Positions 17,961 through 26,857 of a stretch of 64,000 bases of DNA are shown here, piece by piece. The DNA lies in NCBI RefSeq assembly GCF_002803085.1, contig NZ_NNBJ01000023.1, forward strand, positions 1 to 64,000. The letters run 5' to 3'. Origin of the DNA: Streptomyces sp. CB01201 (GTDB taxonomy: Bacteria > Actinomycetota > Actinomycetes > Streptomycetales > Streptomycetaceae). Positions within the stretch are counted from its first letter, which is position 1, and each line of letters starts with the position of its first letter. Both the position numbers and the translations under genes were made by a program. Under the pieces are notes generated by a model. That model did not search any database, was not told the DNA's origin, and worked only from the letters and a program-made list of their open reading frames with translations.

Positions 17961-19254
17961 GGGGCTTACACCAGGAAGGATCGCGAAGAAGATGGGTGTG
18001 CTCCCGCGCGACCCACTTCTCCTGCTCGGCCGATGACATGCGTGCGGCGCCGCTCGCCTCGCGCTGGGCTTCGGAACCTCCTTCGGTGTGAATCCCCTGG
18101 TCGGCGGTGGCCGGGTCTTGGCCCATGGACCGGTATTCGAGCCAGAGCTGAAGGTTGTCGATCGCCTGCCACGCGCGGAACTCCGACGGAGGTGGCCGGC
18201 ATTGGCCGAACGAGGCAGTGAACACGTCGTGTGCCATGGCAATCGCGGCGGTGCGTACGTGCCCTTCGGTGATGTCGAATCCCCGGTCGCCCAGCATGGT
18301 GCGGTGCAGCCCGAACTCCGAGAATCCGGCGGGCACTTCGACGCCGGGCTGTGCCGTCGCAGTCTGGCCGAGGCGCTGTGCCATGCGGGTCAGATCGGGC
18401 AGGTACTTCCGGTGTTCGGGCCAGACGCACACGCGCGGGGCGCCCTCGTCGGCGCGGTCGCACAGCGGTGTGACCGCTGACGCCGGGCGCTGCACGCTCA
18501 GTTCGCCGGCGGCCGAAACCGCGGCCACGGCGATGAGGCAGCACATCGCGGAGACGACCGCGACACCGAGGACGTGCCGAGGCATTCTCCGAAGGGGTAT
18601 GTCGTCCGCCGACCTGCTCCGCCGCGCCGGTGCTGTCACCGCCAGCACCGCGAACGCGAGGGCCCACAGCAGACGGAGCGCGACCGGCAGCGGGCGCAGG
18701 TGGGTGTCCGGCGGTCCCGCCAGGACGTCGAACTTGAACGGCAGGGCCAGCATGCTGATGAAGCAGCCCAGCGCGCACACGACGGGGGTGAACCCTGCCG
18801 AAGGCCACCAGCGACCGGCCAGGTGTCCCACGGACGCGAAGATGATCAGCGTCGATGCCCCGAGCAGCAGGTACGACGGCCACAGGAAGCCCGGTCCGGC
18901 GTCTCTGAACGAGACCGCCGCGGCGACGAGACACCCGGCGCCGTAGGCGAGGAACCCGAGCGTGAGTGTCGCGGCCAGCCGCACGGCCTCGATCCGCCAG
19001 CCGGGCCGGGCCGCGCCGAGAAGGAACTCGGGCATCTTCGCCCGGGAGGCCCGGCCGGCCTGCCAGGCGGAGACACCTGCCAGAACCGAGCCCAGGAACA
19101 GCGTGCCGACCTGCGCGGCCACACTCGCCTCGGGCCACACACCGATCCAGTACCGGGACCGTCCGAAGAGCACCACGAGATCCACGGCGATCATCACGGG
19201 GAAGGCGGTGAGAAGGGGCGAGCGCCGCAGCTCGATGCGGTATGCGTTCAGCAT
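17947..19254 (-). CDS. ABC transporter permease with large C-terminal domain
   Basis: A 435-residue protein: six or seven hydrophobic segments in the first 260 residues (AFPVMIAVDLVVLFG, VGTLFLGSVLAGVSAW and others), then a soluble extracytoplasmic-like domain of about 170 residues rich in Cys, His and Trp (LCDRADEGAPRVCVWPEHRKYLPDL). This fits an actinobacterial ABC permease type with a lone C-terminal domain of the DUF7224 kind (name from memory). It overlaps the ATPase gene by 7 bases. Substrate unknown. Confidence 0.75.
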   Translation of the reverse strand: MLNAYRIELRRSPLLTAFPVMIAVDLVVLFGRSRYWIGVWPEASVAAQVGTLFLGSVLAGVSAWQAGRASRAKMPEFLLGAARPGWRIEAVRLAATLTLGFLAYGAGCLVAAAVSFRDAGPGFLWPSYLLLGASTLIIFASVGHLAGRWWPSAGFTPVVCALGCFISMLALPFKFDVLAGPPDTHLRPLPVALRLLWALAFAVLAVTAPARRSRSADDIPLRRMPRHVLGVAVVSAMCCLIAVAAVSAAGELSVQRPASAVTPLCDRADEGAPRVCVWPEHRKYLPDLTRMAQRLGQTATAQPGVEVPAGFSEFGLHRTMLGDRGFDITEGHVRTAAIAMAHDVFTASFGQCRPPPSEFRAWQAIDNLQLWLEYRSMGQDPATADQGIHTEGGSEAQREASGAARMSSAEQEKWVAREHTHLLRDPSWCKPREPR

Positions 19255-20024
19255 GCGGCTTCCTCGGCCGGACCACGACTGCTCAGGACGGTCATGTAGC
19301 CGCGCTCCAGCGGGCTGTCGCCCGGGGCCGAGGCCGTGGACAACTGCGCCAACTGCCGTGGCGTACCCCGGTGGACGACGCTGCCCCCGCTCAGCACGAG
19401 GACGCTGTCGCAGGCGGCGCCCACGTCCTCGACGAGATGAGTACTGAGGACAACGGCTGCGCCCCCACGGGCGAGGGAACGGATGAGTTCACGAAAATCG
19501 AGGCGCTGCGCGGGGTCGAGGCCGACCGTGGGCTCGTCAAGGAGCAGCAGCGACGGGGAACCCACGATCGCCGCGGCGATCCCGGCCCGGCGGAGCATGC
19601 CACCGGACAGCGACTTCATGCGGTCGCGGGCCCGGTCGGCCAACCCGACGGCTGCCAGCGCCTCTTGGGTGGCGCAGTCGGCCCGCTTCGACGGGACCTC
19701 GCGCAGCCAGGCGCAGTAGCGGACGAAATCCGTGAGGGAGAATCCCGGGAAGTAGCCGAAGTCCTGAGGCAGGTAGCCGATGCGTCGACGGGCCTGCCGG
19801 GCGTCCTGTTCGCTGATGACGGGCCTGCCGAAGAGTTCCAGCGTTCCGCTCCGGGGCGGCGCGATCGTGGCGAGGGTACGGAACAGGGTGGTCTTGCCCG
19901 CTCCGTTGGGGCCCAGCAGACCCGTGACACCCGGTTCTATGGACAGGTCGAGGCCGTCGATGACCTCGCGGCCCCCGTACCCCTGTGTGACCGCCGTCAG
20001 ACGGGCGACGGCATGAGTCGTCAT
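19248..20024 (-). CDS. ABC transporter ATP-binding protein
   Basis: A 258-residue nucleotide-binding subunit. Walker A is GLLGPNGAGKTTLF, the Q-loop is in IGYLPQDFGYFPGFSLTDFV, the signature is LSGGMLRRAGIAAAIVG, Walker B is LLLLDEPTVGLDP and the H-loop is VVLSTHLVEDV. It matches ABC-2 type exporter ATPases (CcmA/NatA-like). It is first in the operon, followed by overlapping permease and membrane genes. Just upstream, TATAAA inside a GCCC-N6-GGGC palindrome (20055-20072) may be the promoter. Confidence 0.88.
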   Translation of the reverse strand: MTTHAVARLTAVTQGYGGREVIDGLDLSIEPGVTGLLGPNGAGKTTLFRTLATIAPPRSGTLELFGRPVISEQDARQARRRIGYLPQDFGYFPGFSLTDFVRYCAWLREVPSKRADCATQEALAAVGLADRARDRMKSLSGGMLRRAGIAAAIVGSPSLLLLDEPTVGLDPAQRLDFRELIRSLARGGAAVVLSTHLVEDVGAACDSVLVLSGGSVVHRGTPRQLAQLSTASAPGDSPLERGYMTVLSSRGPAEEAAC

Positions 20025-20054
20025 GAAGAGATTCCCCCGAAGTGACTTGTGGGT

Positions 20055-20072
20055 CCGCCCTTTATAGCGGGC
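20055..20072 (-). promoter_or_regulatory. Candidate promoter/palindrome of the ABC operon
   Basis: CCGCCC-TTTATA-GCGGGC contains, on the minus strand, a TATAAA -10-like hexamer flanked by inverted GCCC/GGGC arms, 31-48 bases upstream of the ATPase start. A repressor binding the palindrome would block the -10. Confidence 0.45.
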
Positions 20073-20299
20073 GCAGAGCAGCGCTGGCGAACCATCGATG
20101 TTCGGGGAGCGACCGTGCCATGGGCCAACTGAGGGGTGCTGCGGCAGGGCGAGTAACTGGGCCTTTGCGGTGGGGAGTTGGTCTCGGGCGCGAGCGCATC
20201 GGAAGGAGTCGTGGTGGTCCGAACGGAGCGTCGCGGGCGTGGCCGGCGGAAGGCAAATGTGTCGACGTGCTCTCTCGGTGTCCGGCAGAGTGTCGGCCC

Positions 20300-21040
20300 A
20301 TGACGAGCAGTGAGCTGTGGAGTCGTGAGGCCGCCGACCGCTACGACGCCGGCGAGACCGAGATGTCCTCGGCCGCCGTGCTCGGACCGACCATCGCCTT
20401 CCTCGCCGAGGTCGCCGGGGACGGCCGGGCGCTGGAGTTCGCCATCGGGACCGGGCGCGTGGGTGTCCCGCTCCGGGAAAGCGGTGTGCCGGTGGCGGGT
20501 ATCGAGCTGTCCGAGCACATGGCGGCGGTCCTGCGTCGCAAGATCGACGAGGACACCCTTCCGGTAGTCATCGGAGACATGGCCACCACGGTCGTCCCCG
20601 GCGAGTTCGCCCTGGTGTATCTGGTCTACAACACCCTCTCGAACCTGCTCACGCAGGAGGAGCAGGTCGAGTGCTTTCGCAACGCCGCGCGTCATCTGCG
20701 GCCCGGTGGCCGATTCGTCATCGAGCTGGGCGTGCCGCCGCTTCGCTTCCTGCCTCCCGGGCAGGTCGCGGTGCCCTTCGACGTCTCCGAACGGCACCTG
20801 GGCTTCGACACCTTCGACCTGGTCCGACAGGTTCTCGTCTCGCACCATTTCACCCGCGACGGCGACGACGGCTCATACCGGCGCGACAGATCCCAGCACC
20901 GGTACGCCTGGCCGGCGGAGCTCGACCTGATGGCACGCATCGCGGGGCTTGAGCTGGAACGTCGCGTCGCGGACTGGGACGGGACGCCGTTCACGCAGGA
21001 TTCCGGCAAGCACATCTCCGTATGGCGCAAGCCGCTCTGA
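20300..21040 (+). CDS. Class I SAM-dependent methyltransferase
   Basis: A 246-residue methyltransferase: SREAADRYDAGETEMSSAAVLGP at the N-terminus, SAM motif I ALEFAIGTGRVGVPL (normally EhGxGtG), VAGIELSEHM with the ribose-binding acidic residue, and FALVYLVYNTLSNLLTQEEQVECF. The pattern matches a common actinobacterial Methyltransf_25 family. The ATG at 20300 is chosen because the family pattern begins there; the longer frame is upstream noise. Substrate unknown. Confidence 0.82.
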   Translation: MTSSELWSREAADRYDAGETEMSSAAVLGPTIAFLAEVAGDGRALEFAIGTGRVGVPLRESGVPVAGIELSEHMAAVLRRKIDEDTLPVVIGDMATTVVPGEFALVYLVYNTLSNLLTQEEQVECFRNAARHLRPGGRFVIELGVPPLRFLPPGQVAVPFDVSERHLGFDTFDLVRQVLVSHHFTRDGDDGSYRRDRSQHRYAWPAELDLMARIAGLELERRVADWDGTPFTQDSGKHISVWRKPL

Positions 21041-21218
21041 GGCCGGGCACGCGGCGGCTCCTCGCCGGGTGAACCCACTCCTTGAGTTCGGGTAGTCGTC
21101 GCCGACACTGGCCGCGGTGCGTTCCGCTTCCAGGGCGCGGGGATCGTGCCAGTCGAATCCCGGCTTGAACCGTGGGTCCACCCGGGGTCGGATGCCCGGG
21201 ACGGTTCCGGGCTCCGCC

Positions 21219-21701
21219 TCAATGCGTAGAAGGCGCTGTGGAGTCGGCCCGGGCACTCGAACGGGGATGGGACGGTGCCTCGTGGACGCGAGTGAGCAGA
21301 GCCATCAGCTGGCGCTGCTCGTCCGGGCTGAGCGGTGAGAGCAGCTCGGCGTTCGCGGACGCTGCCAGCCTGCCGCAGCGGGCGAGGACGGCCGTGCCCT
21401 TCGGGGTCACGGTGACGGCGTTCTTGCGCCGGTCGGCGGGGTCCGGGGTGCGCAGCACGAGGCCCGCCTGCTGGAGGTGGTTGAGCATGCCGACCATGTC
21501 CTTGGGGTCGATCGCGAGCCGACGGCCCAGATCGGCCTGGGCCACGGGGCCGTACTCGGCGGTCGCGGCGAGCACCGCGTGGTGCATCAGCTTCAGCCCC
21601 TCCGCGGCGATCGCGTCGCCGACCAGGCTCCGGCCGCGCGACGCGACGCGGCCGATGAGCCACGTCGGCAGGGACTGGATGTGCTGGAGTGCTGAGGACA
21701 C
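21219..21701 (-). CDS. MarR-family transcriptional regulator
   Basis: A 160-residue winged-helix protein. The recognition region is GPVAQADLGRRLAIDPKDMVGMLNHLQQAGLVLRTPDPADRRKNAVTVTPKG, with the DRR wing typical of MarR. It is divergent from the quinone oxidoreductase at 21791 across a 90-bp gap holding two palindromic boxes, so it probably represses that gene and itself, as MarR proteins do in response to phenolic or electrophilic ligands. Confidence 0.87.
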   Translation of the reverse strand: MSSALQHIQSLPTWLIGRVASRGRSLVGDAIAAEGLKLMHHAVLAATAEYGPVAQADLGRRLAIDPKDMVGMLNHLQQAGLVLRTPDPADRRKNAVTVTPKGTAVLARCGRLAASANAELLSPLSPDEQRQLMALLTRVHEAPSHPRSSARADSTAPSTH

Positions 21702-21720
21702 CGGCTCAGCATACCCAAAA

Positions 21721-21767
21721 GTCGTTGGACGTCCCTACGGCTTTGGTCCTATCGTTGGGATGCCCAA
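21721..21767. promoter_or_regulatory. Paired CGTTGG boxes, candidate MarR operator
   Basis: TTGGG-ATG-CCCAA (about 21755-21767) is a perfect palindrome preceded by TCG. A second box, CGTTGGACGTCC, lies about 30 bp upstream. Both lie in the gap between the divergent MarR and oxidoreductase genes, where MarR repressors normally bind. Confidence 0.6.
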
Positions 21768-21790
21768 TGAAATGGAACAGGGGAGGTCCT

Positions 21791-22714
21791 GTGCTGCGCG
21801 TTCGCCATGAGGTCAACGGTGCCCCGGAGGTGCTCTTCACCGAGATGGTCGACCTACCCGAGGCGGGCCCCGGCGAGGTGCTGGTCCGGGTCGAGGCGAT
21901 CGGGGTCACGCTGCCCACCGTGCGCAAGGTGCGGGAGGGCCGCGAGCCGACTTCGCTCGGCGGCGAGGTCGCCGGGAAGATCGTCGCCCTCGGAACGGGG
22001 GTCACGGCCTTCGCCGTCGGAGAGCGCGTGACCGGGCTGTGTTTCACCCATGCCTACGCCGAGTTCGCGGTCCTGAGCGCCACGATGACGTCCCGGATCC
22101 CGGGCGACGCGAGTGCCGTGGAGGCGGTGGCGCTGGTCCGCAGCGGACTGGTGGCACGCGGCGTCTGTGCAGCCGCACGCGTGGAGCCGGGCGAGTCGGT
22201 CATGGTCACGGCGGCGGCCGGCGCGGTCGGCACGCTCGCCCTCCAGTGTGCCAAGGCCTGCGGGGCGGCACGTGTCGTCGCGGCGGTCGGTAGCGCGGAC
22301 AAGGCGGGATTCGTACGTGGCATGGGGGCCGACGAGGTGGTCCTGTACGACGACGCCGACTGGGGCGCCCCGTACGACGTCATCCTCGACGGAGTCGGTG
22401 GCGACCTGCTCGGCCCCGCCGTGCGGGCTCTGGCGACAGGCGGCCGGCTGGTGGCCTTCAGTTCCGGCGGCGGCACCGTGGAGGCGTATGAACTCCTGGT
22501 CCGCGGTGCCTCGATGATCGGCTTTCAGATGCGGGCCGTCGCCTCCGGCCATCCCGACGTGTACGCCCGCTGGTTGCGCGAACTCTGGCAGATGCGGGAC
22601 GCCGGCACTCTGCGGACCGCCGTCCACGAGGAGATTCCCCTTGCTGAAGCTTCCCGGGCGCACGCTCTCATCGAGCAGCGCCGCAACCTCGGCAAGGTCG
22701 TCCTCGTGCCCTGA
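21791..22714 (+). CDS. NADPH:quinone reductase-like zinc-independent MDR oxidoreductase
   Basis: A 307-residue medium-chain dehydrogenase/reductase. The N-terminal GroES-like domain has LPEAGPGEVLVRVEAIGV and GGEVAGKIVALGTGVTAFAVGERV. The nucleotide-binding domain has ESVMVTAAAGAVGTLALQCAKACGAARVVAAVGS. Structural zinc cysteines are absent, as in quinone oxidoreductases. The GTG at 21791 has GGGGAGG just upstream; an ATG at 21767 is the alternative. The substrate is probably an electrophilic quinone or enone, and expression is likely controlled by the divergent MarR protein. Confidence 0.87.
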   Translation: MLRVRHEVNGAPEVLFTEMVDLPEAGPGEVLVRVEAIGVTLPTVRKVREGREPTSLGGEVAGKIVALGTGVTAFAVGERVTGLCFTHAYAEFAVLSATMTSRIPGDASAVEAVALVRSGLVARGVCAAARVEPGESVMVTAAAGAVGTLALQCAKACGAARVVAAVGSADKAGFVRGMGADEVVLYDDADWGAPYDVILDGVGGDLLGPAVRALATGGRLVAFSSGGGTVEAYELLVRGASMIGFQMRAVASGHPDVYARWLRELWQMRDAGTLRTAVHEEIPLAEASRAHALIEQRRNLGKVVLVP

Positions 22715-22792
22715 CGCGGGCCGGCCTCCCCACCCGTCGGCCGAGGTCCATCGCAAGTCGGCGCCCCGACGGGGCCCGTTAGGGTCGAAGGC

Positions 22793-23452
22793 ATGACGAC
22801 ATCCCTTGCAGGCAGTGCCTTCGACTCGCTCCTCCTCGACGCCGTACCCGATCAGGAGTCGCTGCGCCATGTCTACGAGCGACCCGGCGACGCGGCCGTG
22901 CGCAAGCAGATGACCGAACTCACCGAGCAGACAACCCGGTTGATCGGCTGCTCCTCGCTGGTTTTGATCGCCAGCGCGGACGCCGAGGGCAACTGCGATG
23001 TGTCACCCCGCGGTGGCCCCGCCGGATTCGTCGCCGTCCTGGACGCGCGGACCGTGGCGATACCGGACGCGACCGGAAACAAGCGCCTGGACACCTTGCA
23101 GAACGTCATCGCCACCGGACGGGCCGGGCTCTTGTTCGTCATCCCGGGGCGCACCACGACGCTCAGGGTGAACGGCCGGGCCTGCGTCTCCACCCGCCCC
23201 GAGCTGCTGTCGCAGCTGACCGCCGTCGGCAAGCCGCCTGCCAGCGCACTGGTGGTGGGGATCGAGGAGGTCTACCCGCACTGCCCCAAGTCGCTGCTGC
23301 GCAGCGCGGCCTGGAAGCCCGAGGAGTGGCTGGCGGCCGATGCCCAGCCGGCGTCGGCCGAAGTGACGCTGGCCCAAATGCGGATGCCGGAGCTGACGAT
23401 CGCCGACATCGAGCGGGCCGAAGCGGACTCGCTGAAGTACCGGTACGAGTAG
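22793..23452 (+). CDS. Pyridoxamine-5'-phosphate-oxidase-family flavoprotein
   Basis: A 219-residue PPOX split-barrel protein, the MSMEG_1061-type FMN-dependent family. Visible blocks are SSLVLIASADAEGNCDVSPRGGPAGFVAVLD, AIPDATGNKRLDTLQNVIATGRAGLLFVIPGR and PHCPKSLLRSAAWKPEEW. Such proteins bind FMN or F420 and reduce unknown small molecules. It lies 78 bp downstream of the quinone oxidoreductase on the same strand and may share its transcript. Confidence 0.85.
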   Translation: MTTSLAGSAFDSLLLDAVPDQESLRHVYERPGDAAVRKQMTELTEQTTRLIGCSSLVLIASADAEGNCDVSPRGGPAGFVAVLDARTVAIPDATGNKRLDTLQNVIATGRAGLLFVIPGRTTTLRVNGRACVSTRPELLSQLTAVGKPPASALVVGIEEVYPHCPKSLLRSAAWKPEEWLAADAQPASAEVTLAQMRMPELTIADIERAEADSLKYRYE

Positions 23453-23534
23453 GGGAGTTCGCCCGTCGTCGCGCTCCTCGTTGCCGTTCGCCCCGCCTTC
23501 CGTTTCGACGCGGTGGCCGGTGGCGTCGGGGTGA

Positions 23535-24104
23535 TCAGCAACCGGACCGGAGTGGCAGCAAGGTCATCTTCGAGCCCACCTCTGTCGCGGCGGCCTGCTC
23601 GTACACGGCGGATTCGACCTCGTACCAGACATGGTCCCGCCCGGTGTTCCCGTTCACGTCGTCCAACTGGACGCACCAGCGCTTGGCTTGAGCGACGCGG
23701 ACGTACGGCTCCGTACCGCGCCGAACCTTCTTGCAGTCCTGATAGGGCTCGGTGGTGTACCACGTACGGGTCTTCTTCGTGGCACCGGAACCGCTGGTGG
23801 AGGTGTGCTTGACCTGCTTGGTCCGGGTGGTGCACTGGGTCAGGAACGCGGGGCGGCGGTCGATGACCGTTTGACGAGGAACATGCCGGACATCACCGCG
23901 CGTGCCCGAAACGGCTTTGTTGTCGTTCTTCGTTCCGCAGGCCGATACCGCGGCGATGACCAGTACCAACATCAGGGCGACGACCAGGGGTCTTCGGGCT
24001 GGTGCACAGGACGAGGGGAGTGAGCACGGTGGGAGCAGTTCACGTGGTGACGAGACAGGTCGGAGTCGGGCCGGGTGGTCCACGGGACGGCTGGGTATGT
24101 GCAC
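23535..24104 (-). CDS. Putative lipoprotein
   Basis: About 189 residues. A hydrophobic segment VVALMLVLVIAAVSACG ends in a lipobox-like VSAC, which suggests signal peptidase II cleavage and a membrane-anchored exported protein. The mature part is polar, with WYTTEPYQDCKKVRRGTEPY and KRWCVQLDDVNGNTGRDHVWYEV; its further Cys residues may form disulfides. The GTG at 24104 is preceded by AGGAGAG but leaves a long n-region, so a later start is possible. Function unknown. Confidence 0.68.
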   Translation of the reverse strand: MHIPSRPVDHPARLRPVSSPRELLPPCSLPSSCAPARRPLVVALMLVLVIAAVSACGTKNDNKAVSGTRGDVRHVPRQTVIDRRPAFLTQCTTRTKQVKHTSTSGSGATKKTRTWYTTEPYQDCKKVRRGTEPYVRVAQAKRWCVQLDDVNGNTGRDHVWYEVESAVYEQAAATEVGSKMTLLPLRSGC

Positions 24105-24550
24105 GGGATGCTGCTCTCCTGTCTGTTGACGCCGGATCAAGATCGAGGACGGCCGTCATTCGGGCGCTTGCACGGGATGCGGCAATCTAGCCGAGGCACG
24201 CGACTGCCCCTTGTGCAGCCTGGGTTCTCGCCCCGTTCGCCGGGTCGGCCCGGAGGCGCTTGGCAACCAGGCGGCGTCGTCGCGCCTCGTCGCGCATCGG
24301 TTCAACCGGTTCGGAGGTCCGACGTCTTCGCCTTGCCGAGCCCTCTGCGGCGGCTGGCCGGGCAAGAACCGGTGCGGCCCCTTGCGGCCGTGTCGGAGGC
24401 GGTGGCCCGGGCCTTTTCACTGAGGGTGCTCGACCCCGTCTTCGCCGTACACGGCGAAGTGGGCCGGGCTCTGGTCGCTGGTCTGGACCGGCGTGACATC
24501 GTGACTGTCGACACGGGCGGTTCGGAACAGTCGATGGAGAGGCAGATCAC
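24105..24550. other. Intergenic region before the SpoIIE-type phosphatase gene
   Basis: About 450 bases with several overlapping short frames on both strands, none resembling a known protein. It must contain the divergent promoters of the lipoprotein and phosphatase genes; I cannot place them. Confidence 0.4.
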
Positions 24551-26815
24551 ATGAGGCGCGTATCGGGGCGGTCCGGCCCCCAGCATGCCGGGACGGCAGG
24601 TGCGCGCATCGCTGACACCACGCACGCCGACCATGACCTTCGGGCGCTGTTCGGAGAGTCCTCTGCCGTCTTCGCCTCCCTCGCCGGGCCCGCGCACATG
24701 GTGGAGACGGCGAACGCGGCCTTCTTCGCGACCATCGGCGGCCCTGATCGCACACGCACCGGCGTGCCGCTGGGGCAGCTGGTTCCGGAACTCGTCGAGC
24801 AGGGATTCATCGAGCTCCTGGACCGGGTGTACCGCACGGGCAAGCCCCACACCGGCCGTGGGGCCCGGGTACTCCTGGGCGGGGGAGCGAGTGCGCGGGA
24901 GGCGTTCTTCGACTTCAGCTACGAGCCCCGGACGGACGCGGGCGGCAACGTCATGGGGGTGCGGCTGATCGGCGTGGAGACCACCCAGGTCGAGCACGCC
25001 CAGCGGCTGACCGCCGAGCACCGGGTGCTGCTGGAGCAGATCGCCCGCCAGGCGCCCCTGCCCGAGGTCCTCGACGGCATGGCCCGCGCCATCGAGGAGC
25101 TCGCGCCCGAAGAGGTGCTGGTCTCGGTGCTGCTTGCCGATGCCGACGGACGCCACCTGCGCCACGGTGCGGCCCCCAGCCTGCCCGCCTTCTACAACCA
25201 GGCCATCGACGGCATCGCCACCGGTGAGGGCGTCGGTTCGTGCGGCACGGCCGCGTACCGCCGCCAGCCGGTGATCGTCACCGACATCACCGCCGACCCG
25301 TTCTGGGACGACTTCCGCGACCTGGCCGAGAAGGCCGGGGTGGCCGCCTGCTGGTCCACCCCGATCCTGGCCCGCGACGGATCCCTCCTCGGCACCTTCG
25401 CGATGTACCACCGCACCCCGCGCTCCCCGCAGGAAGCCGACCTCGCGCTGGCCCGGGTCTTCGCCGACACGGCCGCCCTCGGCATCGAACGACACCAGGC
25501 CGAACAAGCGCGAACCGCGGCCGAAGCACGCGAGAAGGCCGCCCGCGACGACCTCGCCTTCCTGCTGAACGCCAGCACCTCCCTGAGCACCAGCCTGGAC
25601 GCGGCCGAGGCCCTGAAGCGGCTGGCGGAAGCCTGCGCCCCGGCGCTCGCGCCCCTGTGCGCGGTCGACATCGTCGAGGGCGGGCGCGTTGTCCGCGTCG
25701 CCGCCGCCGCTCCCACCGAGACCCAGTGGGATCTGCTGGCTTCGCACATTCCGGTCTACGAGGCCGCCGATGACGCGGTCGGCCGCGTCCTGGCCTCAGG
25801 TACCAGCGAGATCGCCCGCCGCACACCCACCGGCCCCGGCCCCTGGCACGATCTCGATGTCACCGGTTACCTGTGCGTTCCCCTCGTCGATCGCGGCACC
25901 GCGTTCGCGACCCTGACGCTGCTGTCCACCGGCGACCACAGCTTCGACGGGCACACCGTCGCCCTGGCCGAGGAGCTGGCCCGCCGCGCGGCGGCGGCTG
26001 CCCGCAACGCCCGCCAGTTCACCCAGCGCGCCGCCCTCGCCCGCGATCTCCAGGCCGGTCTGCTCCTTCCCGGTCTGCCCGACGTGCCCGGCGCCGACGT
26101 CGCGACGTACTACCACCCCGCAGGCGAGGGGCTCGACGTCGGCGGCGACTTCTACGACGTCTTCCCCCTCGACGACGGACGGTGGGCGTTCCTGCTGGGG
26201 GACGTGTGCGGCCGTGGCGCCGTGGCCGCGACCACCACCGCCCTGGTCCGGCACACCGCGCGTGCCGTCGCACCCCTCCTGCCCGGTCCCGTCGACGTCG
26301 TCCAGGCCGTCAACCGTGCCTTGATCAACCGGCCCGGGAGCCACGGCACCGGCTTCGTCACCCTGGTCTACGGTCAGCTCACCCCCACCCCCGCCGGCCT
26401 GGCCATCGAGCTGGTACGAGCCGGCCACACGCTTCCCCTGCACCTGGACAGCCGGCACGCCGTGCACCCGGTCGACGCGCCCGGACTCCTGCTCGGCGTC
26501 GTCGCCGACCCTCAGCTGACCCCGCACCACCTGCACCTGCGCCCCCACGAGAGCCTGGTGCTCTACACCGATGGGATCACCGAAGCACGCGGCGAAGACG
26601 AACTGTTCGGGGACCAGCGCCTGACGGACGCGGTGGCCGACGCCCCGGGCCACCCTGCGGCGCAGCACGTCATCGACACGGTCACCCGGGCCGTACACGC
26701 CTTCACCGGCGGCCACGACATCGACGACGACCAAGCCATCCTCGTGCTGACCGCCACCGCCACCGCTGCCACCGCGACTTCCCGTGCGCAGGCCGTGGAA
26801 CCTTCGCGGGGTTGA
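24551..26815 (+). CDS. PAS-GAF-GAF-SpoIIE PP2C-type serine phosphatase
   Basis: A 754-residue sensor phosphatase. An N-terminal PAS-like domain (about 30-140) is followed by a GAF domain (about 165-310, with GEGVGSCGTAAYRRQPVIVTDI), a second GAF (about 335-490) and a C-terminal PP2C_SIG domain (about 510-735). Metal-binding motifs are LDVGGDFYDVFPL, FLLGDVCGRG and LYTDGITEARG. SpoIIE-type phosphatases dephosphorylate STAS anti-anti-sigma factors. The RsbW-like and STAS proteins in this window are possible but unproven partners. Soluble, no membrane segment. Confidence 0.92.
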   Translation: MRRVSGRSGPQHAGTAGARIADTTHADHDLRALFGESSAVFASLAGPAHMVETANAAFFATIGGPDRTRTGVPLGQLVPELVEQGFIELLDRVYRTGKPHTGRGARVLLGGGASAREAFFDFSYEPRTDAGGNVMGVRLIGVETTQVEHAQRLTAEHRVLLEQIARQAPLPEVLDGMARAIEELAPEEVLVSVLLADADGRHLRHGAAPSLPAFYNQAIDGIATGEGVGSCGTAAYRRQPVIVTDITADPFWDDFRDLAEKAGVAACWSTPILARDGSLLGTFAMYHRTPRSPQEADLALARVFADTAALGIERHQAEQARTAAEAREKAARDDLAFLLNASTSLSTSLDAAEALKRLAEACAPALAPLCAVDIVEGGRVVRVAAAAPTETQWDLLASHIPVYEAADDAVGRVLASGTSEIARRTPTGPGPWHDLDVTGYLCVPLVDRGTAFATLTLLSTGDHSFDGHTVALAEELARRAAAAARNARQFTQRAALARDLQAGLLLPGLPDVPGADVATYYHPAGEGLDVGGDFYDVFPLDDGRWAFLLGDVCGRGAVAATTTALVRHTARAVAPLLPGPVDVVQAVNRALINRPGSHGTGFVTLVYGQLTPTPAGLAIELVRAGHTLPLHLDSRHAVHPVDAPGLLLGVVADPQLTPHHLHLRPHESLVLYTDGITEARGEDELFGDQRLTDAVADAPGHPAAQHVIDTVTRAVHAFTGGHDIDDDQAILVLTATATAATATSRAQAVEPSRG

Positions 26816-26857
26816 CGCGGGAGCCCACGGCGCGCTTGTGCCGCACCGCCGCCGTAC

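Noticed and set aside
24075..24554. 159-codon plus-strand frame before the phosphatase gene
   Set aside because: No ribosome site or domain, and it overlaps the lipoprotein gene start; treated as non-coding.
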